The translations under genes were made by a program, and so were the position numbers. A stretch of DNA of 64,000 nucleotides from positions 248,001-312,000 of the forward strand of contig NZ_AUGN01000001.1 of assembly GCF_000422685.1 (NCBI RefSeq), in the 5' to 3' direction. The DNA comes from Flavobacterium gelidilacus DSM 15343. GTDB lineage: Bacteria; Bacteroidota; Bacteroidia; Flavobacteriales; Flavobacteriaceae. Positions 55,301-62,603 of this stretch are shown in pieces (positions within the stretch are counted from its first letter, which is position 1; each line of letters starts with the position of its first letter). Under the pieces are notes generated by a model. It ran no database searches and was not told where the DNA came from. It saw only the letters and a program-made list of their open reading frames with translations.

Positions 55301-56714
55301 CAGAAAGCGATAATATAGGAATAAATACAATTAAGATGATTAATTGACCGAAAACAGCCGAATTCATCATTTTTGAAGCACTTTTATAGGTTATTTCATC
55401 GATTTGAACTTGTCTGTCTTCTTTAGATAATCCAACTAAATGCTTGGATTTATGAGCGATTTGAAAGGCAATAAACTCGACTATAATTACAGCTCCATCT
55501 ATTATAATTCCAAAATCAATTGCTCCTAAACTCATTAAGTTAGCATCAATTCCGAAAATATTCATAAATGAAATTGCAAAAAGTAAGCATAATGGAATTA
55601 CCGAAGCTACTACTAATCCTGAACGCCAATTTCCTAATAATAAAACCACTACGAAAATTACAATCAAACAACCTAAAATAAGGTTTTCAGCTACTGTGAA
55701 AGTTGTTTTTCCAACTAATTCACTTCTTTCTAAAAATCCGTTGATATAAACGCCTTTTGGTAATGTTTTTTCGATTTCTAAAACTCTTGCTTTTACATCA
55801 TCAATAACTTGCTTAGAGTTTCCTCCTTTAAGCATCATGACTTGACCTAACACTTTTTCTCCTTCTCCATTTCCTGTGATGGCTCCAAAACGATTGGCTG
55901 AACCATAACGAACATTGGCTACATTTTTAACATAAATAGGATTTCCTTTTACATTTTTTACGACAATGTTATTGATATCTTCAATAGATTTAACTTTTCC
56001 TTCTCCACGAATAAAATAACTTTGATTGGTTTTTTCAATGTAAGCTCCACCTGCAATACTGTTATTCTTCTCTAAAGCCGAAAACACATCATTAATTGAA
56101 ATATCCATCGCTTTAAGAGCTGAAGGTGTTATTGCAACTTCATATTGTTTTAGATATCCACCCCAAGTATTGATTTCCACAACTCCATTTATACCAGATA
56201 ATTGACGCTTAACCACCCAATCTTGTAAGGTTCTTAAATCAGTTACCGAATATTCATCTTTATATTCTGGTTTTACTTCTAAAGTATATTGATAAATTTC
56301 TCCTAAACCCGTTGTAATTGGTCCCATTTCTGGAGTACCAAAACCCGCAGGAATTTTTTCTGAAGCTGATTTAATTTTTTCGGCAATTAATTGCCTTGGT
56401 AAATACGTTCCTATTTCATCAGTAAAAACGATAGTAACAACTGATAACCCAAATTTTGAAATAGAACGAATTTCTTCCACTCCAGGTAAATTAGCCATTT
56501 CTAATTCTACAGGATATGTAATATATTGTTCAATATCTTGCGTAGAAAGATTTTGAGAAGTTGTAATTACTTGTACTTGATTGTTGGTTACATCAGGAAC
56601 TGCACCAATTGAAATTTGAGTGATTGAATACACTCCAAAACCCACAATTCCTAAAATAAATAATAGGACTATGAATTTGTTTTTTAAGCTAAAAGCTATA
56701 ATTTTTTCTAACAT
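52377..56714 (-). CDS. CzcA-type heavy-metal RND pump fused to outer-membrane factor
   Basis: A 1445-residue protein. Residues 1 to about 1040 form a heavy-metal RND transporter with 12 membrane helices and two large periplasmic loops. In helix 4, Asp400, Asp406 and Glu413 (DFGIIIDGAVIIVE) match the proton-relay residues of CzcA rather than CusA, which points to Zn, Co, Ni or Cd. A basic stretch, a hydrophobic segment and GFAQN at about 1045-1069 look like a signal peptide, and residues 1069-1445 form a TolC-like outer-membrane factor. Such fusions are known in Bacteroidota. How the parts separate or stay joined is unresolved. Confidence 0.92.
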   Translation of the reverse strand: MLEKIIAFSLKNKFIVLLFILGIVGFGVYSITQISIGAVPDVTNNQVQVITTSQNLSTQDIEQYITYPVELEMANLPGVEEIRSISKFGLSVVTIVFTDEIGTYLPRQLIAEKIKSASEKIPAGFGTPEMGPITTGLGEIYQYTLEVKPEYKDEYSVTDLRTLQDWVVKRQLSGINGVVEINTWGGYLKQYEVAITPSALKAMDISINDVFSALEKNNSIAGGAYIEKTNQSYFIRGEGKVKSIEDINNIVVKNVKGNPIYVKNVANVRYGSANRFGAITGNGEGEKVLGQVMMLKGGNSKQVIDDVKARVLEIEKTLPKGVYINGFLERSELVGKTTFTVAENLILGCLIVIFVVVLLLGNWRSGLVVASVIPLCLLFAISFMNIFGIDANLMSLGAIDFGIIIDGAVIIVEFIAFQIAHKSKHLVGLSKEDRQVQIDEITYKSASKMMNSAVFGQLIILIVFIPILSLSGVEGKMFKPMAMTFSFALVGAMLFCFTYVPVVSSLFLKPTAENPNSLSNKLINKLNSWYLPSITWAIANTKKVLYGALGLLVFAIVLFTTMGGEFIPTLDEGDFVIQPVLKTGTSLTKTIETTTKIEQIILKNFPEVDQVVSRIGAAEVPTDPMSMEESDVIVKLKPKSEWVSADSKDELADKIKEAIEKKIPNMEIEFTQPIEMRFNELISGTRSDVAVKVFGDDLEVLARKADEIAKAIKNVEGASDIIIEKTEGLPQMAVTYNRMKIAQFGMNIADLNDVLSLAFAGKTVGNVFEGEKRFDMVIRLDKENRSGIQDVKNLYVSAPNGQQIPLQELANIEYTTGPAKISRDNTNRRIVVGINVRNRDLQSVVDDIQNIVDTKIKLPTGYRVTYGGQFENLQSAKARLLIAVPIALFLIFILLYFAFGSVKEALMVYSAIPLSAVGGVLFLWIRDLPFSISAGVGFIALFGIAVLNGIVLIEHFKELKHEGMKNIDELILKGTTDRLRPVLLTAAAAALGFLPMAISSSAGAEVQRPLATVVIGGLFTATLLTMLVLPVLYKIMDTKEFKKPKFKKHTSGTYIILFFLFTGFGFAQNNNPELDSLVSKGIANNKNIKSIQLQVDKSKASIKTAYSIDKTNIYYSYDQNNLPANNIPLKVFGVQQSFAFPTVYGAHKRVLQAEYEKENSNLNLQKSQLTREISSVYNQIVFVQHQEKLYNYLDSLYQNFSKASDRRFELGESNYLEKITAQAKFRQINTKLIQIKTDKIGFYDKLKSLVQTDEKLVISSTELKAENNLSNANNKELYNSYYENVTDVYKKQISFQKQQALPDLHLEYFQGKNTGLSSSLYGFQLGVSIPLFYNGNVAKNKVAKIELQSWEAQKENEMFKIEAHLSQQKQTLEKFQEGINYYNQYGKKLSEEIIKVADMSYKHGEIDFFQYIMSLENATSIQMDYLETLLQYNLTQLNLQYITLN

Positions 56715-56816
56715 TTTTAATTAAATTGAATAATTAATAAAGAATTATTTACCTCATTCACAGATAAATATAATTAATAAAATAGAAATTAGTCATAATT
56801 TCTATACAATAAAATG

Positions 56817-57194
56817 TTAGGCTATTTTAGGTGGCAACCAAATTGAAGTAAATAAATTTGACTTAAATGAATTTTTATAAAAAAACTTCTTTTTGACTGA
56901 AATTAGTGATTTTATAACTTCAAGTCGAAAGCTTACCGTTGAAAATGTAAATAAAACATGAGTAGAATTATCAAACGTTTTAAAAGGTAAATTTTGATGT
57001 TCTTTTTTATTATTGTCTGTGTTTTTAGAATAATGAACTTTTATAAATTGAGTGAAAGAATTTGAATCACTATTTACTTCTGTTTGGTATTCTTTGTAAT
57101 GTTCAATTAGATTAGGGATTTTCAAGAATTGTCCTATTGATGTGTTGGCACACAAAAATATAGTTATGAGAAAAATGGCAATTACTTTATTCAT
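56817..57194 (-). CDS. Small secreted protein upstream of the Czc pump
   Basis: A 125-residue protein with a signal peptide (MNKVIAIFLITIFLCANTSIG, cleavage near SIGQ). The mature part is about 100 residues, lysine-rich, with one aromatic-rich hydrophobic stretch (THVLFTFSTVSFRLEVI), and ends in SIWLPPKIA. I recall similar small periplasmic proteins with W-x-PP endings directly before Czc/Cus operons in flavobacteria, but no function. It may bind metal or assist the pump. It has few His and one Cys, located in the signal peptide, so it is not a typical metal chaperone. Confidence 0.7.
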   Translation of the reverse strand: MNKVIAIFLITIFLCANTSIGQFLKIPNLIEHYKEYQTEVNSDSNSFTQFIKVHYSKNTDNNKKEHQNLPFKTFDNSTHVLFTFSTVSFRLEVIKSLISVKKKFFYKNSFKSNLFTSIWLPPKIA

Positions 57195-57243
57195 CTTGTA
57201 AAATTAGTAAAAAAAATTACTTTACTATGTAACTTAAATCACA

Positions 57244-57251
57244 CAAATATA
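57244..57251 (-). promoter_or_regulatory. Promoter -7 box of the Czc operon, with TTAAG boxes upstream
   Basis: On the minus strand the sequence reads TATATTTG, a perfect -7 box, 50 bases before the ATG of the small secreted protein gene. Two TTAAG words (57264-57268 and 57274-57278, 10 bases apart) occupy the -33 region, where a response regulator could replace the missing TTG. Confidence 0.55.
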
Positions 57252-57280
57252 AACTAGTTAACTTTAAGAAAGATTAAGAG

Positions 57281-58678
57281 TTACTTAATTTCTTCTTCAG
57301 GAAAACTTAAAACTATTGTAGTTCCTTTGTTTAATTGTGATTCTATGTTTATTGTTATGCTTAATAATTCGCAAAGTCTTTTTACGATTGATAATCCTAA
57401 ACCAGTTCCTTTAATGTCTGGATGATTTAAGCTTTCTGATCTAAAAAAAGCATTGAAAATTTTATCTTTATCTTCTTCTGAAATTCCTATTCCTTCGTCA
57501 GTAATACTACATTTTACAATATTGTTTTCATTGTATAATTTTACTGTAACATTTGAGTTTTCTTTAGAATATTTTAAAGCATTTGAAAAGATATTACTAA
57601 GAATTATTGAAACTAAATTATAATCGGATTGAATATAAATTTCATCATCAAAAAGGTTAATTATTGTACATTGTTTGTCTTTAATTTTTTCAGAAAAACG
57701 AGCTGAAGTATCTAATAAAAGAGCATTTAATAAAACACTTTCTGATTTAATATTTTGTTTTTCATTTTCAAATCGTGCTAATAACAATAGCTCATCAACT
57801 AATTTATTAACTCTATCAACTTCGCGAATACAGAAATTAATTTTATCTTCATATTCTTGTTTTTCACGTGGTTTACGTATTAAAACTTCAAGTGTCCCTT
57901 TAATAATAGCTAAAGGAGTTCTTAATTCATGAGAAGCATCTGAAGTAAATTGTTTTTCTCGTTCGATTGCATTTTCAATTCGATTTAATAAATTATTTAT
58001 AGTATCTGATAATTCATATAATTCATCTTTATTTTCAGGAAGTGAAATCCTTGTATTAAGGTTGTCTTTTGTTATTTTATTAGAAGTTTCTATAATAGTT
58101 TTGACAGGTTCAATACTTCTTCCTACAATAAATCTAGCTACTAAAAATAATATTCCAAGTACTAAAGGAAAAGCTAATAATAAAGTATACCGTAAATTAC
58201 GAAGCACTAAATTAGCATCTTCTAAAGACATAGCTATTATTAAATAACCAACCATTTTCTCTTTATAAGTTACATCAATTTGAGATTGTCTTATTGAAAT
58301 TTGATTTAATTTAGCATCAAAATATAAGGGTAAACCTTCTTCTGATTTATGGAATATAAGTTGTGATTTTTTTAGATTTGGTGATTTGTCAAACATTTTT
58401 CCTTCAGTATTTGTAAACTGAATAAATATTGGATTAACATCTAAAGTATTATGCTCTTTTTCTTTCCATTCATCTTGATCCATAAGAATGAAACCTTCAT
58501 CTGATATACTTATCTCATCAAATAATTTTGTTTTTTCTAAAGCAATATTGTTTTCAATATCTCGATATACAGATTCTTTAACACTAATATAAATTACAGT
58601 AAATACAGCAGATATTAACAAAGCTGTTGTGATTATGTAATAAAAGGCAATTCTATTTCTGTATGAAAATGATGGCAT
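57281..58678 (-). CDS. Sensor histidine kinase (CusS/CzcS-like)
   Basis: A 465-residue kinase: a first helix at about residues 12-33, a periplasmic sensor region to about 150, a second helix near 160-185, a HAMP domain, HisKA with QFTSDASHELRTPLAIIKG near residue 250, and HATPase with NIFSNALKYS, DEGIGI and GTGLGLSI. It is encoded right after its OmpR-type regulator (six bases) and just before the Czc operon, so periplasmic metal sensing is likely. Confidence 0.9.
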   Translation of the reverse strand: MPSFSYRNRIAFYYIITTALLISAVFTVIYISVKESVYRDIENNIALEKTKLFDEISISDEGFILMDQDEWKEKEHNTLDVNPIFIQFTNTEGKMFDKSPNLKKSQLIFHKSEEGLPLYFDAKLNQISIRQSQIDVTYKEKMVGYLIIAMSLEDANLVLRNLRYTLLLAFPLVLGILFLVARFIVGRSIEPVKTIIETSNKITKDNLNTRISLPENKDELYELSDTINNLLNRIENAIEREKQFTSDASHELRTPLAIIKGTLEVLIRKPREKQEYEDKINFCIREVDRVNKLVDELLLLARFENEKQNIKSESVLLNALLLDTSARFSEKIKDKQCTIINLFDDEIYIQSDYNLVSIILSNIFSNALKYSKENSNVTVKLYNENNIVKCSITDEGIGISEEDKDKIFNAFFRSESLNHPDIKGTGLGLSIVKRLCELLSITINIESQLNKGTTIVLSFPEEEIK

Positions 58679-58684
58679 ATTTCT

Positions 58685-59353
58685 TTAGTTTAAATCATTT
58701 GCAATATAACCTACTCCACGAATTGTTTTAATTAAATCATTCTCTTTACTAAGGTTTATTTTCTTTCTGATAGCATTCATAAAAACATCAATCACGCTGG
58801 TATCATACTCAAAATGAATGTTCCAAACATCTTCAATAATTTGGTTTCGGGTACAAACTTTACCTTTGTTTTTAATTAAATAAGTTAATAATTCAAACTC
58901 TCTTTGGGTAAGAGAAATTTCTTTTTCATCCATTAAAACTTGATATTTTAATAAGTTTATTTGAATATTTCCTAAAGTTAAAATATTTACAACTGCGTTC
59001 TTTCTAAAATATATTTTGACGCGTTCTAACAATTCTTCAAAACTAAATGGCTTTTTAATATAATCATTAGCACCAGCTTGCAAACCTTCAATAGTTTCTT
59101 GAACTGTATCTTTTGCCGTTAAGAATAAAATGGGTACATCAAGATTTGTTTTTCTTATGGTTTTACAAACTTCAATTCCAGTAACTTTTGGTAACATCCA
59201 ATCTAACAGAATTAAATCTACGTCAACAGACAAAGCTAAATCTATTCCAGATTGACCATTTGAAGCTGTTAAAACTTCATATCCTTCCTCTTCTAAACCT
59301 TGTTTAAGAAAGTTGGCAATACCTATTTCATCTTCAATTACTAAAATTTTCAT
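58685..59353 (-). CDS. OmpR/PhoB-family response regulator (CusR/CzcR-like)
   Basis: A 222-residue regulator with receiver domain (EDE at 7-9, phosphorylation site Asp51 in LLDWMLPKVTG) and a winged-helix DNA-binding domain from about residue 125, ending in TIRGVGYIAN. Its partner kinase follows six bases later. No TAnnTTTG box is seen in the 82 bases upstream, so it may be read from the DUF3570 operon or a weak promoter. Phased TTAAG words before the sulfatase gene and the Czc operon are candidate targets. Confidence 0.92.
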   Translation of the reverse strand: MKILVIEDEIGIANFLKQGLEEEGYEVLTASNGQSGIDLALSVDVDLILLDWMLPKVTGIEVCKTIRKTNLDVPILFLTAKDTVQETIEGLQAGANDYIKKPFSFEELLERVKIYFRKNAVVNILTLGNIQINLLKYQVLMDEKEISLTQREFELLTYLIKNKGKVCTRNQIIEDVWNIHFEYDTSVIDVFMNAIRKKINLSKENDLIKTIRGVGYIANDLN

Positions 59354-59435
59354 TTTGAAATTTATTATTGCATAAATTTACTATAATTTAAATTGTTAAT
59401 GTAAGCCTGAAAAAAACATTAACCATAAATTAAGT

Positions 59436-60779
59436 TTACATCACAAATTTAAATCCAATACTAGCAATATTTGCATTTAAACCATCACTTCTTGTGTAAT
59501 GATTGAATCTAAAATCAATATTTTTCAAACCGAATTTCCAAATTTGAAAATTGGTAAAAATATCAACATAATTGACTCCAAAACCATATTGATTTGCATT
59601 GAAGCTAGATAAATCATAATCTGAAGTATAATATTGTTCTGTTGAAAGATGTTTTTCAAAACCAGCAAAATACTTAGATTGTTGTTGCGTATAATAACGA
59701 TACATCGGAAAAACAGTGAATTTATCTGACACCTTAATTGGCACTTCGATACTTGCTGTGTGAGATGTTATGTCCCAATTGTCCCAATAGTACCTATAAT
59801 AAGTTCTTATAGTGACTCTTTCATTTAAATAATAGTTCAATCGCGCACCAACTGGAATTTTTGTCCTTGAATCGGGTAAACGTTCAATATCATCTGCTAA
59901 TTTATAAACACCTTGATTTTGTGTGGTTTCATAAACAGGAATATATTGTGCTTGACCTACATAATAATCAGCTTTATCAGCAAAATAAACTCTATGATAA
60001 GGTGTCGAAAGTAAACCTTGTTGTTGAATTACATCAAAAAATAAGGAGAATTGCATGTTTTTTGTAGCTACTTGAGAAAACCCAAAAGAAGCTGAATAAG
60101 AATTTCGATTGACTTTATCTAAAGTAGAAAATAAAGAAGGATTGTATGCAGAAGTTGTGTTACCATTTTCATCTAAAACATTATAATAGAATTTGTTATC
60201 AGCATAATCAATTAATTCTTTTGGATAGATTGGTCGCCATTGATCTAAATATACATTTGCTTTTAAAGAAAGTTCTGTGTTTTTATTGTTGAAAAGCTTG
60301 GCTACTCCACCTCCAAAACCAAACGATGTATAATCGTATTCATTTGAAAACGAAATATCAGCATTCCAAACAAAATTTCTATCATCACTAGAATGACTAT
60401 AATTTACAACCAAAGAAGTTAGTTGATCACTTTGAGAAGCACCCGATGAAGCTTGCCAGGGATTCGTATTGATTTTGTCATAAGGGTTAATATTACTTGA
60501 TGAAGCAGAAGTGTAAGCAGAAATTCCAGCGTCAACAGTTAATATATCATCATCATTTAAAGGCATCGAAACTACAATATTTGAAGCAACATCGGTTAAG
60601 TCTTCTGAACCCATTCCTCCAGAAACAGCAGAGTGAACTCCATCTTGTTTATAGTAACTTAATAAAAAGTCAACTTCTGTATTTTCTAAAACACGTTTTT
60701 TATAAACAATTGAATCCTTAACTTGAGCAAAAGATAATCCTGAAAATAAAATAAGACTATATATAATTAATTTTTTCAT
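59436..60779 (-). CDS. DUF3570 outer-membrane beta-barrel protein
   Basis: A 447-residue protein with signal peptide (MKKLIIYSLILFSGLSFAQ) and a series of amphipathic strands ending in NIASIGFKFVM, consistent with a beta-barrel. A conserved-looking segment near the mature N-terminus, DGVHSAVSGGMGSED (residues 46-60), is unusual for a barrel start. DUF3570 proteins are usually next to DUF4266, ApbE and thioredoxin genes, as here, so they probably act together in a redox process at the outer membrane. Function unknown. Confidence 0.85.
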   Translation of the reverse strand: MKKLIIYSLILFSGLSFAQVKDSIVYKKRVLENTEVDFLLSYYKQDGVHSAVSGGMGSEDLTDVASNIVVSMPLNDDDILTVDAGISAYTSASSSNINPYDKINTNPWQASSGASQSDQLTSLVVNYSHSSDDRNFVWNADISFSNEYDYTSFGFGGGVAKLFNNKNTELSLKANVYLDQWRPIYPKELIDYADNKFYYNVLDENGNTTSAYNPSLFSTLDKVNRNSYSASFGFSQVATKNMQFSLFFDVIQQQGLLSTPYHRVYFADKADYYVGQAQYIPVYETTQNQGVYKLADDIERLPDSRTKIPVGARLNYYLNERVTIRTYYRYYWDNWDITSHTASIEVPIKVSDKFTVFPMYRYYTQQQSKYFAGFEKHLSTEQYYTSDYDLSSFNANQYGFGVNYVDIFTNFQIWKFGLKNIDFRFNHYTRSDGLNANIASIGFKFVM

Positions 60780-60788
60780 TTCTTTTTT

Positions 60789-60998
60789 TTAGTTACAACC
60801 ACAACCACCACCCGTTTTTCCACCATTTGCTCCTGCAGCAGCTTCTCTATAGACTTGAAATGCAGTTTCGTATCGTTCTGTAGTTTGAGCAGACAATTTC
60901 ATAGTCGTATCGTTTATTTTTTGCATATCATATTCTTTCACAGCTTTACAAGATTGTAAGCTTATCAAAACAACTGCAATTATCATTACTTTTTTCAT
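60789..60998 (-). CDS. DUF4266 small lipoprotein with Gly/Cys-rich C-terminus
   Basis: A 69-residue protein. The N-terminus MKKVMIIAVVLISLQSCKAV is a lipoprotein signal with a slightly atypical lipobox (LQSC). The body is helical (TTERYETAFQVYREAAAGAN), and the C-terminus is GGKTGGGCGCN, with two cysteines in a glycine-rich tail. It lies between ApbE and DUF3570, nine and one base(s) from them. The tail could bind metal or a cofactor or be modified; this is inference from composition. Confidence 0.83.
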   Translation of the reverse strand: MKKVMIIAVVLISLQSCKAVKEYDMQKINDTTMKLSAQTTERYETAFQVYREAAAGANGGKTGGGCGCN

Positions 60999-60999
60999 C

Positions 61000-61983
61000 T
61001 TATTCGTGTTTTTTTAAATCTATATTTTTTGAAGTATGAATTACTCCTTTATCATCTACTATAATACATTCTAGCCCTTTTATTTGATTTACAAAGTCAA
61101 GACCAACTTCAACTCCCATTACAAAAATTCCGGTTGCCAAAGCATCTGCCATTTCTGTTTGTTTGGCAAAAACCGAAATACTTACAATGCCACTCGCTGG
61201 ATAACCAGTTCTTGGATCTATTATATGCGAGTATCTTTTGCCATTAAATGTGACGTATTTTTCATAACTTCCTGAAGTTTCAACAGCTGTATCTTCTAAA
61301 GGAAATGTAGCAAATACTTTATTCTTATTCATTGGGTTTATAATTGCAATAGTCCAAGGATTTCCATCAATTTGCTTTCCCCAAGTACTGATATCACCAG
61401 AAACATTTACTAAACCCGATTCACAACCTTTTGATTTCAATAACTCTTTAATTTTATCTGCAATATAACCTTGACCAATTCCACCTAAACCTATTTTCAT
61501 TCCTTTATTTTTAAGAAAAATAGTTGTGTCTTTTGGATTTAGAATTACATTTTGAAATCCTACTTTTTCAACTGATTTCTTAATTTCTTCTTTTGAGGGC
61601 ATTTTTATCATACTGCCATCAAATTTCCAAATTCTATCCATTGAAGCATAAGAAATATCGAAAGCTCCGTTTGTTACTTTTGAAATTTTTAAAGCTCTTT
61701 CCACTAGATCATAAACTTCAGGATCAACTTTTATAGGTTGAATTCCAGCATTAGTATTCACACTAGAAATTTGTGTTGTTGGAATCCAATCAGATATTAA
61801 ATTTTCAATACGTTTTACTTCTTCAATAGCTGCATTTGTATAGGCATTTGCCTGAATTGAATCTTTGGCAACAACAGTAATATCAAAAGGGCTTCCTAAT
61901 AAAGAAGCCTTTTCCTTGAAAGTAACTTGACTAAAAGTTGCAAACGACATTAATAATGATATGAAAATCAATGATATTTTCAC
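61000..61983 (-). CDS. apbE: FAD:protein FMN transferase (ApbE family)
   Basis: A 327-residue protein with signal peptide (MKISLIFISLLMSFATFSQ). Family motifs: ISDWIPTTQISSVN near residue 62, KIGLGGIGQGYIADKI near residue 165, LVNVSGDISTWG near residue 192, and SHIIDPRTGYPASG near residue 253. ApbE enzymes attach FMN to Ser/Thr of exported proteins. No obvious RnfG/NqrC-type target is encoded here; DUF3570 or DUF4266 are candidates. It overlaps the thioredoxin gene by one base. Confidence 0.92.
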   Translation of the reverse strand: MKISLIFISLLMSFATFSQVTFKEKASLLGSPFDITVVAKDSIQANAYTNAAIEEVKRIENLISDWIPTTQISSVNTNAGIQPIKVDPEVYDLVERALKISKVTNGAFDISYASMDRIWKFDGSMIKMPSKEEIKKSVEKVGFQNVILNPKDTTIFLKNKGMKIGLGGIGQGYIADKIKELLKSKGCESGLVNVSGDISTWGKQIDGNPWTIAIINPMNKNKVFATFPLEDTAVETSGSYEKYVTFNGKRYSHIIDPRTGYPASGIVSISVFAKQTEMADALATGIFVMGVEVGLDFVNQIKGLECIIVDDKGVIHTSKNIDLKKHE

Positions 61984-62417
61984 TACTTAGTATACGATTT
62001 TAGTTTTACGATATATTCTTCAGCTGTTATTTTTTCATAACCCATAATTCCAAGTACTTTTCCTTCATTATTTAGGATAACAACTTTAGGAAAACTTCCT
62101 TCAGGATTATATATTTCAGCTAATTCTTGATTTATTTTTGTTTGCTCTTCAGATAACGCATTCGCTTTTTTCTTAGGGAAATCAGCCTTTAATAAAATCC
62201 AATTTTCCGAAGAAGCATTTTTAAAAGCATCAGATTGCCAAATTGATCTATCAAGTTTAATACAAGGTGCACACCAATCAGAACCAGAAAATACTAAGAT
62301 TATGTTCTTTGCATCTTTTGCTGCTTCAGTTTTAGCATCATCAAAACTTGTTTTCCAATCTTGTGCAGAAACAATAGAAGTTACTAAAAAACAAATGATT
62401 ATTACTACTCTATTCAT
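61983..62417 (-). CDS. Periplasmic thioredoxin-like protein
   Basis: A 144-residue protein with signal peptide (MNRVVIIICFLVTSIVSAQ), the active site SDWCAPCIKL near residue 50, and the cis-proline in GSFPKVVIL near residue 110. It resembles thioredoxin_7/DsbD-gamma-type proteins that use a C-x-x-C pair to reduce periplasmic disulfides. It heads the operon with ApbE, DUF4266 and DUF3570 and could keep the DUF4266 cysteines reduced. Confidence 0.88.
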   Translation of the reverse strand: MNRVVIIICFLVTSIVSAQDWKTSFDDAKTEAAKDAKNIILVFSGSDWCAPCIKLDRSIWQSDAFKNASSENWILLKADFPKKKANALSEEQTKINQELAEIYNPEGSFPKVVILNNEGKVLGIMGYEKITAEEYIVKLKSYTK

Positions 62418-62447
62418 AATTTATAATTTTATACAAAATAACGAAAT

Positions 62448-62540
62448 CTTAAGTTATATAGTATTAGAAATTATAATTATTTAAGTAAATATTAAGTTAA
62501 GAATTATCTAACATTAAGTTAATCTTAAGCAATTCTTAAG
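62448..62540. promoter_or_regulatory. Phased TTAAG array in the thioredoxin/sulfatase divergent region
   Basis: TTAAG begins at 62449, 62481, 62492, 62497, 62514, 62525 and 62536. Five of these (62481, 62492, 62514, 62525, 62536) fall on one 11-base grid with a single step skipped; the last two are CTTAAG. Direct repeats at 11 bases are the binding pattern of OmpR/PhoB-family dimers. The array ends where the -33 box of the sulfatase promoter should be. Confidence 0.65.
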
Positions 62541-62561
62541 TTTAAAAATAAAGTTCTAAAA

Positions 62562-62569
62562 TATCTTTG
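62562..62569 (+). promoter_or_regulatory. -7 box of the sulfatase-like gene
   Basis: TATCTTTG fits TAnnTTTG and lies 34 bases before the ATG. The -33 TTG is missing; instead the last CTTAAG of the phased array ends 21 bases upstream, which suggests activator dependence. Confidence 0.55.
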
Positions 62570-62603
62570 TTTTACAATTTTATCTTAATATTAGTTAATA
62601 AAT

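Noticed and set aside
59395..59423. GTTAATGT / ACATTAAC inverted repeat before the OmpR-type regulator as a terminator
   Set aside because: The loop is 13 bases and no T run follows on the minus strand; with only eight AT-rich pairs it is weak evidence for any element.
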